DNA of 64,000 bases from contig NZ_CP155076.1 of NCBI RefSeq assembly GCF_039621805.1, forward strand, positions 186,001 to 250,000, in the 5' to 3' direction. This document shows, in pieces, positions 8,388 to 17,158 of this stretch. Under the pieces are notes generated by a model. That model had not been told where the DNA came from. It did no database searches and saw only the letters and a list, made by a program, of their open reading frames with translations. This DNA comes from Paraburkholderia sp. PREW-6R. GTDB lineage: Bacteria; Pseudomonadota; Gammaproteobacteria; Burkholderiales; Burkholderiaceae. Position 1 is the first letter of the stretch. Each line of letters begins with the position of its first letter. The translations under genes and the position numbers were made by a program.

Positions 8388-8709
8388 GTCCTGCTAGATT
8401 CCGAACCAATGCGGACCTGAAATCCAGCCTCAGGTTGTCGCAGAACATCCCCGCAACGAGTCCAGCCTCCACTTGGCTCAGCTTCGGGACAAATTGCTGC
8501 GCCATATCATGGGCCTTACCGACGAGCCGAACCCTTTCAAGCACGTCGGCGCCAGCCCCGTTTAACGATAGCGACGAGCCCGTCGACTCAACCAGATTCG
8601 TCACCGACAGCCACTCTCCGGTCAACTCAAGCGCGAGCTGGTTCGACGCTACAAGATACGTCAGCAGTTCAGCACGTGCCTGCAGGCCCAGGTTCAGCGG
8701 GGCGCTCAT
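8388..8709 (-). pseudogene. Gene split by IS3 insertion (5-prime part)
   Basis: The frame starts with ATG at 8709 (MSAPLNLGLQARAELLTYLV) and reaches the IS3 boundary after 107 codons. When the IS and one GTCC duplicate are removed, the frame continues from 6912 to a TAA at 6815-6817, giving 139 residues (LAGLSEQLCWRILALV and on to CATRLK). The sequence is mostly amphipathic helix and loosely resembles phasin-like polypeptides, but I cannot name a family. In the uninterrupted state its stop would overlap the SRAP start by 22 bases, suggesting an original operon with the SRAP gene. Confidence 0.6.
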
Positions 8710-8974
8710 CGCGGTAGATGCAAGGGTAAGTCAATCCATTGTAAATCTTCACGGAACCGCGGGCCGTAGCCTCACTAGCACGTTGCCCGTTCGCAGGTCG
8801 CAGGTCGCAAACCAATCCATCCGTCATCTCGAAGTCAATCAAGGGGACGGCAGGGCAAAGCTGCGAGTGCACGACTGCCGAACCAGCAATGTGACTTGAC
8901 TTAGCAAAGCGCGCGTCTTCAAAGTCTGCTGTGAGGTAATGCGCGATGACTCCTGTCGAAAGCGCTTCAGTCAT
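8669..8974 (-). CDS. Possible small hypothetical protein
   Basis: About 101 residues from the ATG at 8974 (MTEALSTGVIAHYLTADFED), overlapping the start of the IS3-split gene by 41 bases. The composition is protein-like, but no family is recognised. The frame is open further upstream, but that part runs antisense through a decayed recombinase. The ribosome site is weak. It may be a genuine short gene co-transcribed with the split gene or a relic. Confidence 0.3.
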   Translation of the reverse strand: MTEALSTGVIAHYLTADFEDARFAKSSHIAGSAVVHSQLCPAVPLIDFEMTDGLVCDLRPANGQRASEATARGSVKIYNGLTYPCIYRDERPAEPGPAGTC

Positions 8975-9014
8975 CTGCTCGTCGCCAATTCGTGCAGCCG
9001 CCGCGGCACAGTGC

Positions 9015-9157
9015 ATCCGTATGTCGACCGAGCAGCAGCAATACTCACCAGACGCGCAGAAGCAGGCGATTTCCAAATATGCAAAACGCGTGGCATTCAG
9101 GTCGTGCGTACCGACGAAGATGCGGGCGCAAGCGGGCTCACGCTCCGTAAGCGATAG
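9015..9157 (+). pseudogene. Fragment of a serine site-specific recombinase
   Basis: The N-terminal resolvase signature appears as IRMSTEQQQYSPDAQKQAIS followed by KYAKR. After a one-base frameshift near 9090 it continues as RGIQVVRTDEDAGASGLTL. This matches the start of large serine recombinases (YxRMSTExQxYS ... G..vVRtYxDEGkSGL), including the catalytic Ser. The protein ends after about 45 codons and nothing of the C-terminal domain remains. It is a dead remnant, probably of a former integrative element. Confidence 0.6.
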
Positions 9158-9242
9158 CGTTGGTGCGGCTGCCCATTGACGTGCGTAATCTGGCCTGCGA
9201 CTTCGACACGGTTCTTGTGCTGGACTTACGCGTTAGGAACGT

Positions 9243-9458
9243 GAGATTTCGACGATCCAGGCGACTCATTCGGCGGCCGAGGAAACGTGCAGCGTAGAGC
9301 ATCTCGAACTGGCTGTATCGGTGGCCTATATCGTCAAGCTGATGAACAACAGTGTCGTTTCGGACTGGCTACGCACTCACTACGCTGACTACTGGTCACA
9401 GCTGAAAGCTGTCGCGGACGAAGCTCGAAGCACGCAGAAAGTGAAAGCTCCCGCTTAA
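9243..9458 (+). pseudogene. C-terminal remnant of an unidentified gene
   Basis: A 71-codon frame without a start: EISTIQATHSAAEE, then SVEHLELAVSVAYIVKLMNN, then VVSDWLRTHYADYW, ending KVKAPA. It reads as a genuine protein tail (amphipathic helices), but no initiation signal exists. It follows the recombinase fragment directly. I cannot name the family; a plasmid partition or replication protein tail is one guess. Confidence 0.35.
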
Positions 9459-9575
9459 TGTGAACCGCGTCTACGCTCGCCGGTTGTCTGCCGTCGACCG
9501 GCTCACACGCGCTGCCTGGGCCAGTGGAACGTCGGTTCGTTAGCGGCGCTCGCGGCGACGACTGGTCAGTTGCAG

Positions 9576-9806
9576 TCAATGTCGTGGTTGTCCCGTCCAG
9601 TGCTCAACCGACAGGGCTGAGAGTGCATGGAGGCGTAGCAGCGCCTCACGTACGGCATAAAGCTCATCCATAAGGCCAATGGAGGCCGCAGCATCCATCA
9701 TGTCGATGCACGCAGATATTGCCCTTGAACAGCCGTCGCCAATGTCACGGAGGGCGTCGCGGCGCGACAGTTTCGGTGTCCGACCAGATTCCATGGAAGC
9801 CTCCAT
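9576..9806 (-). CDS. Small conserved helical protein (CIDMMDAAASIG family)
   Basis: A 76-residue protein with two predicted helices, RRDALRDIGDGCSRAISACI and ELYAVREALLRLHALSAL. I do not recognise it from known families. It is supported as real by a decayed relative at 16735-16945 on the same strand, which shares the pattern RDAxxxIxxGCS, SACIDMxDAAA and HAVRExLLxLHA. It lies downstream of dnaE2 in the same direction but about 145 bp away, so membership of the SOS operon is unproven. Confidence 0.5.
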   Translation of the reverse strand: MEASMESGRTPKLSRRDALRDIGDGCSRAISACIDMMDAAASIGLMDELYAVREALLRLHALSALSVEHWTGQPRH

Positions 9807-9951
9807 CGGTTCATGGCATAACGCTGGGGCCAGCGGTGTCTTCGATAGTCTAGGAAACCCGCGCTCACCTCATGTGAATTATCTGCGCTATCTTGCTGAC
9901 CGGCGCCCTGACTGGACAAGCGCAGAGGCAGTGGCGGATTTGTCCCTTCCG

Positions 9952-12900
9952 TCAGCAGAAATTCCGACTTGCGCTAATCAGCCCGCCAAGCAGATGGGAC
10001 ATGTCGACCAGCCGCTGCGCGACCAGATGTCGAACCTCTCCCTGGCATTGCCACGTCCCATACACCGCAAGCAAGGATGCCCCAAGCGCTTCCTTCCTCT
10101 GCTTTTCCAGCAGGCCTGGCCAGACGATGACGTTGACGTTACCCGTTTCATCCTCGAGTGTGACGAACATGACGCCTTTGGCAGTCCCGGGCCGCTGGCG
10201 GACCGTCACCAGTCCGCAGCCTCTTGCCAGGCGGCCGTCGCCATAGCTGCGCAGTGTCGACGCCGGCATCAACCGGTTTGCGAGCAGCTGCGGCCGGAGC
10301 AGTTCCAGTGGATGCCGTCCTAACGTTAGCCCAACGGACCGGTAGTCTGCAACGATGTCGTTCGCTTCCGTCGGTGCGCCCAACTGCGGTGTCTCGTCCC
10401 TGACCGTCGCTACGGCAAGCATATCCCTGTCAGGCACGGCGGCGACCGATTGCCATAGAGCTTCCCGACGATTACCGGCAAGCGAAGCGAGCGCGTTGGC
10501 GTCCGCAAGAGCATGAAGGTCTTTCCGGTCAAGCTGCGCCCTGCGGGCGAGGTCAGCGACGGTTTCAAATGGGCGCACGGCGCGGGCATTCTCAATCCGC
10601 TCTGCCGCACCGTCTTTCATGCCTCGTACGAGCGACATGCCGAGCCGGACTGCCGGGCGGCCGTGGTCGGCCAGTGGTATCAGGACGGAGTCCCAGCCGC
10701 TGACAGTGACATCAACCGGCAGCACCTTCACGCCGTGGCGTTGCGCATCCTGCACAAGCTGTGATGGCGAATAGAATCCCATCGGCTGACTGTTGAGCAT
10801 CGCGCCAAGGAATGCCTCGGGCTCATGGCACTTGAGCCAGCTACTCGCATATACCAGCAGCGCAAAACTGGCGGCATGGCTTTCAGGGAAACCGTACTCA
10901 CCGAAGCCCTTGATTTGCTCAAAAATACCTTCAGCGAAAGCCTGGTCGTAGCCGCGCTCGTGCATCCCGTTGACGATGCGGTCGTAGTATTTTTCGAGGC
11001 CGCCTTTCCGTTTCCACGCGGCCATCGCCCTTCTTAACTGGTCGGCCTCACCAGCTGTAAAGCCGGCAGCCAGAATGGCCACCTGCATGACTTGCTCCTG
11101 GAAAATCGGCACCCCGAGCGTCCGCCCGAGGGCCGTCTTCAGCGCTTCACTCGGATACGTCACAGGTTCGAAGCCCTGACGCCGTTGCAGGTAAGGATGG
11201 ACAGCACCACCCTGAATCGGTCCGGGTCGCACAATGGCAACTTCAATGACCAGGTCGTAAAACGTCCGTGGCTTCATACGGGGCAACATGCTCATCTGCG
11301 CCCGCGACTCAATCTGGAAAACACCAACAGTGTCCGCGGCGGAAATCATCTCGTACGTTTGGGAATCCTCCGGTGGAATGTCCTGCATTTCGAAGCGCTC
11401 GCCCCGCTGCTCTGACACGATGTCCAGCGTCCGACGGATGGCCGACAGCATGCCAAGCGCGAGCACGTCAATTTTCAGAAGACCAAGCGCCTCAAGGTCA
11501 TCCTTGTCCCATTCGATGACGGACCGGTCCGCCATGGCCGCATTCTCGACAGGGACAAGCCGCGTGAGTTTGCCCCGACTGATAACGAAGCCGCCTGAGT
11601 GCTGCGACAGGTGGCGCGGAAAGCCAAGGAGCTGGGAAGCGAGCCGCGCCCACGCCTGGATGAGCGGCTTCTCCGGGTCGAGCCCGGACTCGGCGAAGCG
11701 CTTGAGGAGGTCCTGGCTAGTGTCGAACCACTGATGGCTTTTTGCGACGAGGTCAACAATCTGGGGGTCAACGCCAAGTGCCTTGCCGGTTTCACGCAGC
11801 GCACCCCGGGGCCGGTATGTTGAGACTGCTGCAGCAATCGCTGCGCGGTCGCGGCCGTACTTGCGGTAGATATATTGAATCACCTCTTCGCGCCGCTGGT
11901 GTTCGAAGTCGACGTCGATGTCCGGCGGCTCACCGCGCTCCTTGCTGATGAACCGCTCGAACAGCATGTTGCCGCGCGCGGGGTCCACCTCGGTCACACC
12001 CAGGCAATAACAGACTGCGGAATTGGCGGCCGACCCACGACCCTGGCAAAGGATATGCTGACTGCGTGCGAAGCGAACAATGTCGTACACAGTGAGAAAG
12101 TACGGCTCGTACTGTAGCTCGGCTATGAGCTCCAGCTCGTGCTCAATCTGCTCCTGCACCTTGTGCGGGATGCCAGACGGAAAGCGTCGCTGCGCGCCGA
12201 TGTAGGTTTCCTGCCGGAGATAGGCTTTCGCGGTGATGCCTGCGGGTACCAGCTCGTCTGGATATTCATAGCGAAGCTCATCGAGCGAGAAGGTACAGCG
12301 GCTCGCAATGTCGACGGTCGCTGAGAGTGCTTCTGCCGGGTACAGGTTCGCAAGCCGGAGCCGGGACCGCAGATGCTGTTCGGCGTTTGGCGCAAGCTCG
12401 TAACCGCATTCGTGTACGGATTTCCCGACGCGGATGGCGGTCATCGTATCCTGAAGTGGCTTGCGCGAGCGCACATGCATGACGACATGCCCCAACGCCA
12501 CCACGGGTACATCCATGCTGCGCGCGATGAATTCGACCGAGCCACGGTGAATGTCATCCATCGCGCGCTGGTGAAGCACCAACCCTACCCAGGCGCGGCC
12601 CGTGAATGTATCGTTCAGCCACTCGACCTGTGCGGCAAGGACATCCTCGCTGGCGGGAAAATCCGGCACAAGAATGGCGAGGCAGTCCGGCATACCGCGA
12701 AGGTGTCGATATTCCTTCTCGGGACGCGAGAGGTCCTGTGGCGTCAGGCGATATTCGCCCTTGGCCGCCCGGGTACGGGCAAGCGTAATCAGCTCGGACA
12801 GGTTGCCGTACCCCTCGCGGTTTCTGGCCAGCAGGATAATTCCGAATGCAGGCGAGCCGTCGGCATTGACCAGCCGGAAGAACGAGCCGACGATAAATGG

Positions 12901-13101
12901 CAGCTTTGCTTCCTTCGCGGCGACATGCGCACGCACAACACCCGCTAGCGAACATTCGTCTGTGACAGCCAGCGCCGAATATCCTAGCTGTGCCGCGCGC
13001 TCAGACAGTTCCTCGGCATGCGAAGCGCCGTGCAGGAAGCTGAAATTCGAGAGGCAGAAAAGCTCGGCATACGCCGGAAGGACATTGAAGGTAGTCTCCA
13101 T
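9952..13101 (-). CDS. dnaE2: Error-prone DNA polymerase DnaE2 (ImuC)
   Basis: A C-family polymerase alpha subunit of 1049 residues that performs damage-induced mutagenic synthesis with ImuA and ImuB. Domains in order: PHP domain at about 10-230 (YAELFCLSNFSFLHGASHAE); palm with GRGSAANS at 354-361 and the catalytic triad in PDIDVDFE at 393-400; fingers and tandem HhH; and a C-terminal OB fold (about 950-1010, GLVTVRQRPGTAKGVMFVTL). It starts 6 bases after imuB and is the last gene of the LexA-controlled cassette. Length and motifs are complete, so it should be active. Confidence 0.95.
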   Translation of the reverse strand: METTFNVLPAYAELFCLSNFSFLHGASHAEELSERAAQLGYSALAVTDECSLAGVVRAHVAAKEAKLPFIVGSFFRLVNADGSPAFGIILLARNREGYGNLSELITLARTRAAKGEYRLTPQDLSRPEKEYRHLRGMPDCLAILVPDFPASEDVLAAQVEWLNDTFTGRAWVGLVLHQRAMDDIHRGSVEFIARSMDVPVVALGHVVMHVRSRKPLQDTMTAIRVGKSVHECGYELAPNAEQHLRSRLRLANLYPAEALSATVDIASRCTFSLDELRYEYPDELVPAGITAKAYLRQETYIGAQRRFPSGIPHKVQEQIEHELELIAELQYEPYFLTVYDIVRFARSQHILCQGRGSAANSAVCYCLGVTEVDPARGNMLFERFISKERGEPPDIDVDFEHQRREEVIQYIYRKYGRDRAAIAAAVSTYRPRGALRETGKALGVDPQIVDLVAKSHQWFDTSQDLLKRFAESGLDPEKPLIQAWARLASQLLGFPRHLSQHSGGFVISRGKLTRLVPVENAAMADRSVIEWDKDDLEALGLLKIDVLALGMLSAIRRTLDIVSEQRGERFEMQDIPPEDSQTYEMISAADTVGVFQIESRAQMSMLPRMKPRTFYDLVIEVAIVRPGPIQGGAVHPYLQRRQGFEPVTYPSEALKTALGRTLGVPIFQEQVMQVAILAAGFTAGEADQLRRAMAAWKRKGGLEKYYDRIVNGMHERGYDQAFAEGIFEQIKGFGEYGFPESHAASFALLVYASSWLKCHEPEAFLGAMLNSQPMGFYSPSQLVQDAQRHGVKVLPVDVTVSGWDSVLIPLADHGRPAVRLGMSLVRGMKDGAAERIENARAVRPFETVADLARRAQLDRKDLHALADANALASLAGNRREALWQSVAAVPDRDMLAVATVRDETPQLGAPTEANDIVADYRSVGLTLGRHPLELLRPQLLANRLMPASTLRSYGDGRLARGCGLVTVRQRPGTAKGVMFVTLEDETGNVNVIVWPGLLEKQRKEALGASLLAVYGTWQCQGEVRHLVAQRLVDMSHLLGGLISASRNFC

Positions 13102-13107
13102 GGCGCA

Positions 13108-14577
13108 TCAGCCGAACAGTCCGTGAAGGAACCATCGCTGCTCTTCCTCGGCATCCCGGCTGCTGACGCGCTCGCGATATATCCAGTAGCAACTCTGGTC
13201 TTCCCCTTGCGCCACAAAATAGTCGCGCGTTACGAGCTCACCATCAAACCAGCCGGCCTCGATGCGTTCACCGGGCGACACCATCCGCAGTGGGGACCCA
13301 TAGAAAGGACGATGCTGGCGCATCAGCAGTCTCACCGGGCTGTCCAGCATCCACGTCGGCCTCGGCAAACCGTGCGGAAGTGCTCCCTGCTTCGACCTGA
13401 GTGTCACCGGCACCCAGCGGTTGGCGACCTCCGGGCGATGGTCGGCAGTCGGTGCCGGCCGGAGAACGTTATCTTCGCCAAGTCGAGCAACGAGCAGCTC
13501 AAGAAGGCGCGCGTGGTCTTCCTTGGAACCGCCCGGCTCCGGGAACAGCGTATCGGATGCCGGTGCCGCGGACTCCACTTTCGATGCATCGAGCCGCAAC
13601 GCGATAACCGGCGCAGCCAGCTCAATCCGGTGCAACCGCTCTTTCAGCAGCCTGACGAGATGCTCCTCCTTCCAGGTCGGCTCGCCCAGCGCGACGTCAA
13701 TGGCCGTCGGGTCCATAGCGTCGCGCCCACGTTCATGTTCGAGCAGCAGTCTGACAGCCGTGACCGCAAGCTGCCTGGCGCAGAGCCAGCCACACAGTTG
13801 CACAATGAGCCGATGGGCCCCGAAGACTGCGCCGTCCGCATCCTCAAGCCGGTCAGGCATTTCAATGCGCGCGGAAAAAGTGGGCGGGAGTTCCAGCCAA
13901 TCGAATAGTTCGGGCGCGGTGCCAAATGCCCGGTCGAGCGAGTCGAGCAGATGTTCACCACAGCGACGCTGCAGGCCGGCGCGGGGCAAACGCCTGATGT
14001 CCGCAATGGTCTCGCAGCCAAGTCCGGAGAACCAGTCTCCGAACGGACGAACTTCGGGAACGGCCATCATCGGTAGTGCCGCCAGTCGTTGCTCAAGTGA
14101 CGCGAGCTTGAGCACGCGACGGTTCCCAAACTTTGCGAGTAGCCATGCACCCTGGCCGGTCGGCGAAGCGCTGATGCGCGCGGTAAGTCCGAGCGTTCCG
14201 AGAACAGCCTTCGCTTCCCGGCACAATGCGAGCAACCCGCCGAAGAGTCGCAGACTCGCGCCGACCTCCGCCACGACTGTCGCTTCGTCAAGCAATGCGA
14301 CCTCAGGTGAAAAGCGCATCAGGGCAACGCCCACCTCCCTCTGTGCCGCGGCCTCCCTGGCGGCATCACGTTCATGCATCTCCGTTTCCGGCGATAGTGT
14401 CAGCACGCCACCGCGCTTCATTCCGGGGCGCACGCCAGCTGCACGAGCGGTGCTGTCGGTAATGACCACCTTGTCTTTCTCCAGGACCGCACTTCCGTGC
14501 TGGGGCTCAGGTGACCACTTCGGTCGGAACACCTCGAGCGGCAACTTCGGCAAGTGGACGGCGAGAAAGACGCGCAT
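13108..14577 (-). CDS. imuB: ImuB, Y-family-like mutagenesis accessory protein
   Basis: 489 residues related to Y-family polymerases but lacking the metal-binding acidic residues. It serves as the hub linking DnaE2, ImuA and the sliding clamp. The N-terminus (MRVFLAVHLPKLPLEVFRP) is typical, and the little-finger-like region lies at about 230-340. A possible clamp-binding segment is SDTLFPEP near residue 355. Its start lies 70 bases inside imuA, in another frame, and its stop is 6 bases before dnaE2, so the three genes are one operon. Intact. Confidence 0.93.
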   Translation of the reverse strand: MRVFLAVHLPKLPLEVFRPKWSPEPQHGSAVLEKDKVVITDSTARAAGVRPGMKRGGVLTLSPETEMHERDAAREAAAQREVGVALMRFSPEVALLDEATVVAEVGASLRLFGGLLALCREAKAVLGTLGLTARISASPTGQGAWLLAKFGNRRVLKLASLEQRLAALPMMAVPEVRPFGDWFSGLGCETIADIRRLPRAGLQRRCGEHLLDSLDRAFGTAPELFDWLELPPTFSARIEMPDRLEDADGAVFGAHRLIVQLCGWLCARQLAVTAVRLLLEHERGRDAMDPTAIDVALGEPTWKEEHLVRLLKERLHRIELAAPVIALRLDASKVESAAPASDTLFPEPGGSKEDHARLLELLVARLGEDNVLRPAPTADHRPEVANRWVPVTLRSKQGALPHGLPRPTWMLDSPVRLLMRQHRPFYGSPLRMVSPGERIEAGWFDGELVTRDYFVAQGEDQSCYWIYRERVSSRDAEEEQRWFLHGLFG

Positions 14578-15214
14578 GTCGGGAAAGCAATACAGGAGTA
14601 GGTTGAAGGGGAATCGACAGCGGCTCTGCGCGGGCGGGCCCTCGTCGTTTCACGATGTCGACGGTCAGACCGTCGGCTGATGGTCTTAACGCCAGCCGTA
14701 ACAATGCGGGCGACGAATCCTGTGCGGCGGCAAGCGGCCTGACCATCACGAAAAGCGTTTCCGACGACTGCGCTGCTAAATGCAGGCGCCGCAGCGATGA
14801 GGCCTGCGCGTACTGCGCCCAGAAAATGAGCGCACCGCAGCTGCCTGCCCGCAGAATCTGCTCCGCCGACCAGAGCGCATCTGCGGTCTTCCGCGCTTTC
14901 ACCCGCATCACCTGGTCAATGGGAAGTCCAATGTAGCTCAGCCCAAGTCCATCCGGGGTGTGCGGTGGCTGCACAAACGCAACCGGGCGGTTGCCCGAAC
15001 CACTGAGCGCAGGGCGCAACAGTCGCAGTTCCCCGACCCCGGCCTGCTGGACCATCAGGTCGACAAGCGCACCGACCGGCCAACCGCCGCCCGGGAGCTC
15101 GGCTGACAATGCGGCATAGCCGGTCTCAACGACCCGCCCACGGCCGCGCGCGAGCTGGGACGCGCGCCACAGGGACGGATGTATCTCTTCGGCCGTGACA
15201 GTAGCGCTGGACAT
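14507..15214 (-). CDS. imuA: ImuA, RecA-like mutagenesis protein
   Basis: About 235 residues from the ATG at 15214 (MSSATVTAEEIHPSLWRASQ). An in-frame ATG at 15259 would put the LexA box inside the coding region and is rejected. The protein has the SulA/RecA-like fold of ImuA, with ETGYAALSAELPGGGWPVGA marking the family start and ALIFWAQYAQASSLRRLHLA near residue 140. ImuA binds RecA and ImuB during translesion synthesis. It overlaps imuB by 71 bases. The only upstream control element seen is the LexA site at 15230-15245. Confidence 0.9.
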   Translation of the reverse strand: MSSATVTAEEIHPSLWRASQLARGRGRVVETGYAALSAELPGGGWPVGALVDLMVQQAGVGELRLLRPALSGSGNRPVAFVQPPHTPDGLGLSYIGLPIDQVMRVKARKTADALWSAEQILRAGSCGALIFWAQYAQASSLRRLHLAAQSSETLFVMVRPLAAAQDSSPALLRLALRPSADGLTVDIVKRRGPARAEPLSIPLQPTPVLLSRHARLSRRPLAEVAARGVPTEVVT

Positions 15215-15229
15215 ATGAGAAAAGAAAAC

Positions 15230-15245
15230 CTGTATATTTATACAG
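15230..15245 (-). promoter_or_regulatory. LexA (SOS) box of the imuA-imuB-dnaE2 operon
   Basis: CTGTATATTTATACAG, a palindromic LexA operator differing only centrally from the CTG-N10-CAG consensus, lies 15 bases upstream of the imuA start. Repression by LexA with induction upon DNA damage is the established mode for this cassette. Confidence 0.88.
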
Positions 15246-15583
15246 TATGCTACACGCAAATTCGTAGGTGCGAACTGTCACTTTTTAAGGAACGGGGCGA
15301 CGCGACGTTCATCGCGCGGCATCAGGCCCCTCTCCTGTGTTCAGATGAAGTCCATCGTGAGCGCAGATGTATGGGTCCCGCCTTATATAGGGCATCGACA
15401 GGCCTGACCGTCCGATGCGAGGGCAAAAGTGGGCGACTGATTTCGTTCAGGAGTTGCGGAAGATTGACGCTACGTTGAAGATGGCCGGTATCGACACTGC
15501 GCGTAAGCAGCAGGCATGTGTCGAACCGCCCCGCTTTACACAATCAACGATAAACAGGAATAGCAGACCTTCAAGGTCGACCG
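15246..15583. other. Intergenic stretch, no gene recognised
   Basis: About 340 bases between the SOS operon promoter and the small gene at 15584. No convincing coding frame or RNA gene was seen; it should contain the divergent promoters. Confidence 0.4.
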
Positions 15584-15802
15584 ATGCAAACCGACCAATA
15601 CCGCGGATACACGTTGTGGGGCCATGCCATCGTGCAGCAGGAAGAAGGCATGCACCGGGAGCGCTTCGCCGGGAGCGGCACCATCATGCGCGACTCGAAG
15701 GTTGTAGTGGCCTCTGGAGTGCTTGGCGCCTTTGATACTGATGAAGAGGCAGAATCGGCCGGCCTGTCTTGGTGTCGTGCGTGGGTCGATAACCACGGCT
15801 AG
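15584..15802 (+). CDS. Small conserved hypothetical protein
   Basis: 72 residues beginning MQTDQYRGYTLWGHAIVQQE. It has a beta-rich N-terminus (GYTLWGHAI ... GSGTIMRDSKVVVASGVLG) and an acidic helix near the end (DTDEEAESAGLSWCRAWVD). The pattern resembles small cytosolic Burkholderia proteins of unknown function. It stands alone. No signal peptide or membrane segment is visible. I do not recognise a function. Confidence 0.55.
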   Translation: MQTDQYRGYTLWGHAIVQQEEGMHRERFAGSGTIMRDSKVVVASGVLGAFDTDEEAESAGLSWCRAWVDNHG

Positions 15803-16149
15803 CGACTGGTCTCGCAAAACATCCCCTCCTGCGCCAGTGCTGGCACCGCCGAGGCTGATTGGTCCCCCTGACGGGAAAGCCAGTCCGATGCTTTTTTCAA
15901 CCGACCATGCAGCGATCGGCCAGACGCGACCCCAAACGGTCCTAAAGACATCTTTTCTTAACGGCGGCTCCTTAAAGGAGTGAAGCGGCCTTCCGTTCGT
16001 TAAACAACGACATGAAGACACACCTCAAGTTCCCGCTTTAGAGGCCGTTATTCGCCTTGACGGAGCGCAGCTCCGCCAAGCCGCCCTCGCCCTTAATCGA
16101 CGCGAGAAATGCAACACCACCGTCGGCCAATCCTTCGATCCTCCAATCG
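15803..16149. other. Intergenic stretch, no gene recognised
   Basis: About 350 bases between two small genes. It contains an AGGAG-like motif and scattered short inverted sequences around 15955-16000, but no coding frame that I can support. Confidence 0.4.
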
Positions 16150-16428
16150 ATGAAACTAATCGTCGCACTCACCGCCATTACTGTCCTGACAGCCTGCACA
16201 TCGATCTCGGAAGTCTCGCCGGCCGGAGACGGACATTACACCGTAACAACGCAGGTACGCGGCGGAATGACTCCTTGGGGAGAGATCAAGGCGTCAAGTC
16301 TGAAACGTGCTGACGAGTACTGCAGGCAAGAGGGAAAGCAGATGCATCAGGTCGACATGCAGACGCACGGCGTTCGCGGCTGGACGCCTCAAGAGGCAGA
16401 ACTGACATTCGCGTGTGTGTCCGGCTAG
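16150..16428 (+). CDS. Small lipoprotein
   Basis: 92 residues from the ATG at 16150 (MKLIVALTAITVLTACTSIS). The signal sequence ends in a lipobox LTAC with the lipidated Cys at position 16, so the protein should be a membrane-anchored lipoprotein. The mature part is short, with conserved-looking GGMTPWGEIKASSLKRADEY and a second Cys pair (EYCRQEG ... FACVSG) that may form a disulphide. An in-frame ATG at 16057 gives a non-signal extension and is disfavoured. Function unknown. Confidence 0.65.
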   Translation: MKLIVALTAITVLTACTSISEVSPAGDGHYTVTTQVRGGMTPWGEIKASSLKRADEYCRQEGKQMHQVDMQTHGVRGWTPQEAELTFACVSG

Positions 16429-16734
16429 AGGCAACATGCTGGCGGCCGACTTAAGACGTCAACCTTTCGCCGGCACGCGGTAATGGCTCCGACCGCCTGG
16501 ACGGAAAAGCGCAGATCGCGAAATTCTGAAGATTCGACTGGCGAAGTGATGCGACTGTGCGTCCGCTTTCAGATTCGCAATGTCGTCAGCGTCGGACAGC
16601 AATCGCCCCGAAGCTGACGGTTGCTGAAACGAACACTTAACGGCTGGAAGCACCGTGGTTCGGTCAGTCAGGCCGGTGTTAAGCAACAGCCAATTGTCAG
16701 CGCTCTTTTCCGAAGAACTGATTCAGGTACATAT

Positions 16735-16945
16735 CGCTAGCACGCGCGCCCCCACTTCCCCTTCAACAGCCATGGTCGAGACAGCGTGGAGGCCCAGAAG
16801 AGTCTCGCGTACGGCATGGAGCCGCTCCGTTACACCAATGACGGCTGCGGCATCGATCATGTCGATGCAGGCCGAAAGGACCGTTGAGCATCCTGGGTCG
16901 ATCTCGCAGTACGCGTCCCGGTGCAGCGTTTCGGGCTTCTGGACA
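16735..16945 (-). pseudogene. Decayed paralogue of the small protein at 9576-9806
   Basis: On the minus strand a frame reads VQKPETLHRDAYCEIDPGCS, then SACIDMIDAAAVIGVTERLH, then AVRETLLGLHAVSTMAVEG. It aligns over its length with the protein at 9576-9806 but has no usable start codon after the preceding stop. It is a relic or a gene with a non-standard start. The pair shows this unknown family occurs twice within 7 kb, on either side of the SOS cassette. Confidence 0.5.
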
Positions 16946-17120
16946 TATTAATGACGGCTCCACGGTTCGTCCGGCTTGATTCCAGGGTTCGTGGACCCTA
17001 TTTTGACGGTCCAAGGACGGTCACAGGGTTGCAAGGATTTTTTATTAAAAACTTGCGCAATAGAGTTGCAACCCCGCGTTGGTTCTAAACTGCAAAGCGC
17101 GCCCCGGGCAGGCGCTGCCA

Positions 17121-17145
17121 ATTTGGTGTAATATGGATGCCAAAT
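17121..17145 (+). promoter_or_regulatory. Operator/promoter of the second Xre/RES operon
   Basis: An inverted repeat ATTTGG (17121-17126) ... CCAAAT (17140-17145) encloses a -10-like TAATAT and ends just before the Shine-Dalgarno sequence of the antitoxin gene. The position suits repression by the antitoxin. Inferred from symmetry and position. Confidence 0.5.
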
Positions 17146-17158
17146 GGCAGGAGGTGCT

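Noticed and set aside
13421..14680. A 419-codon plus-strand frame over imuB
   Set aside because: Ser/Arg-rich shadow of imuB in a high-GC region; imuB has clear family motifs and operon structure.
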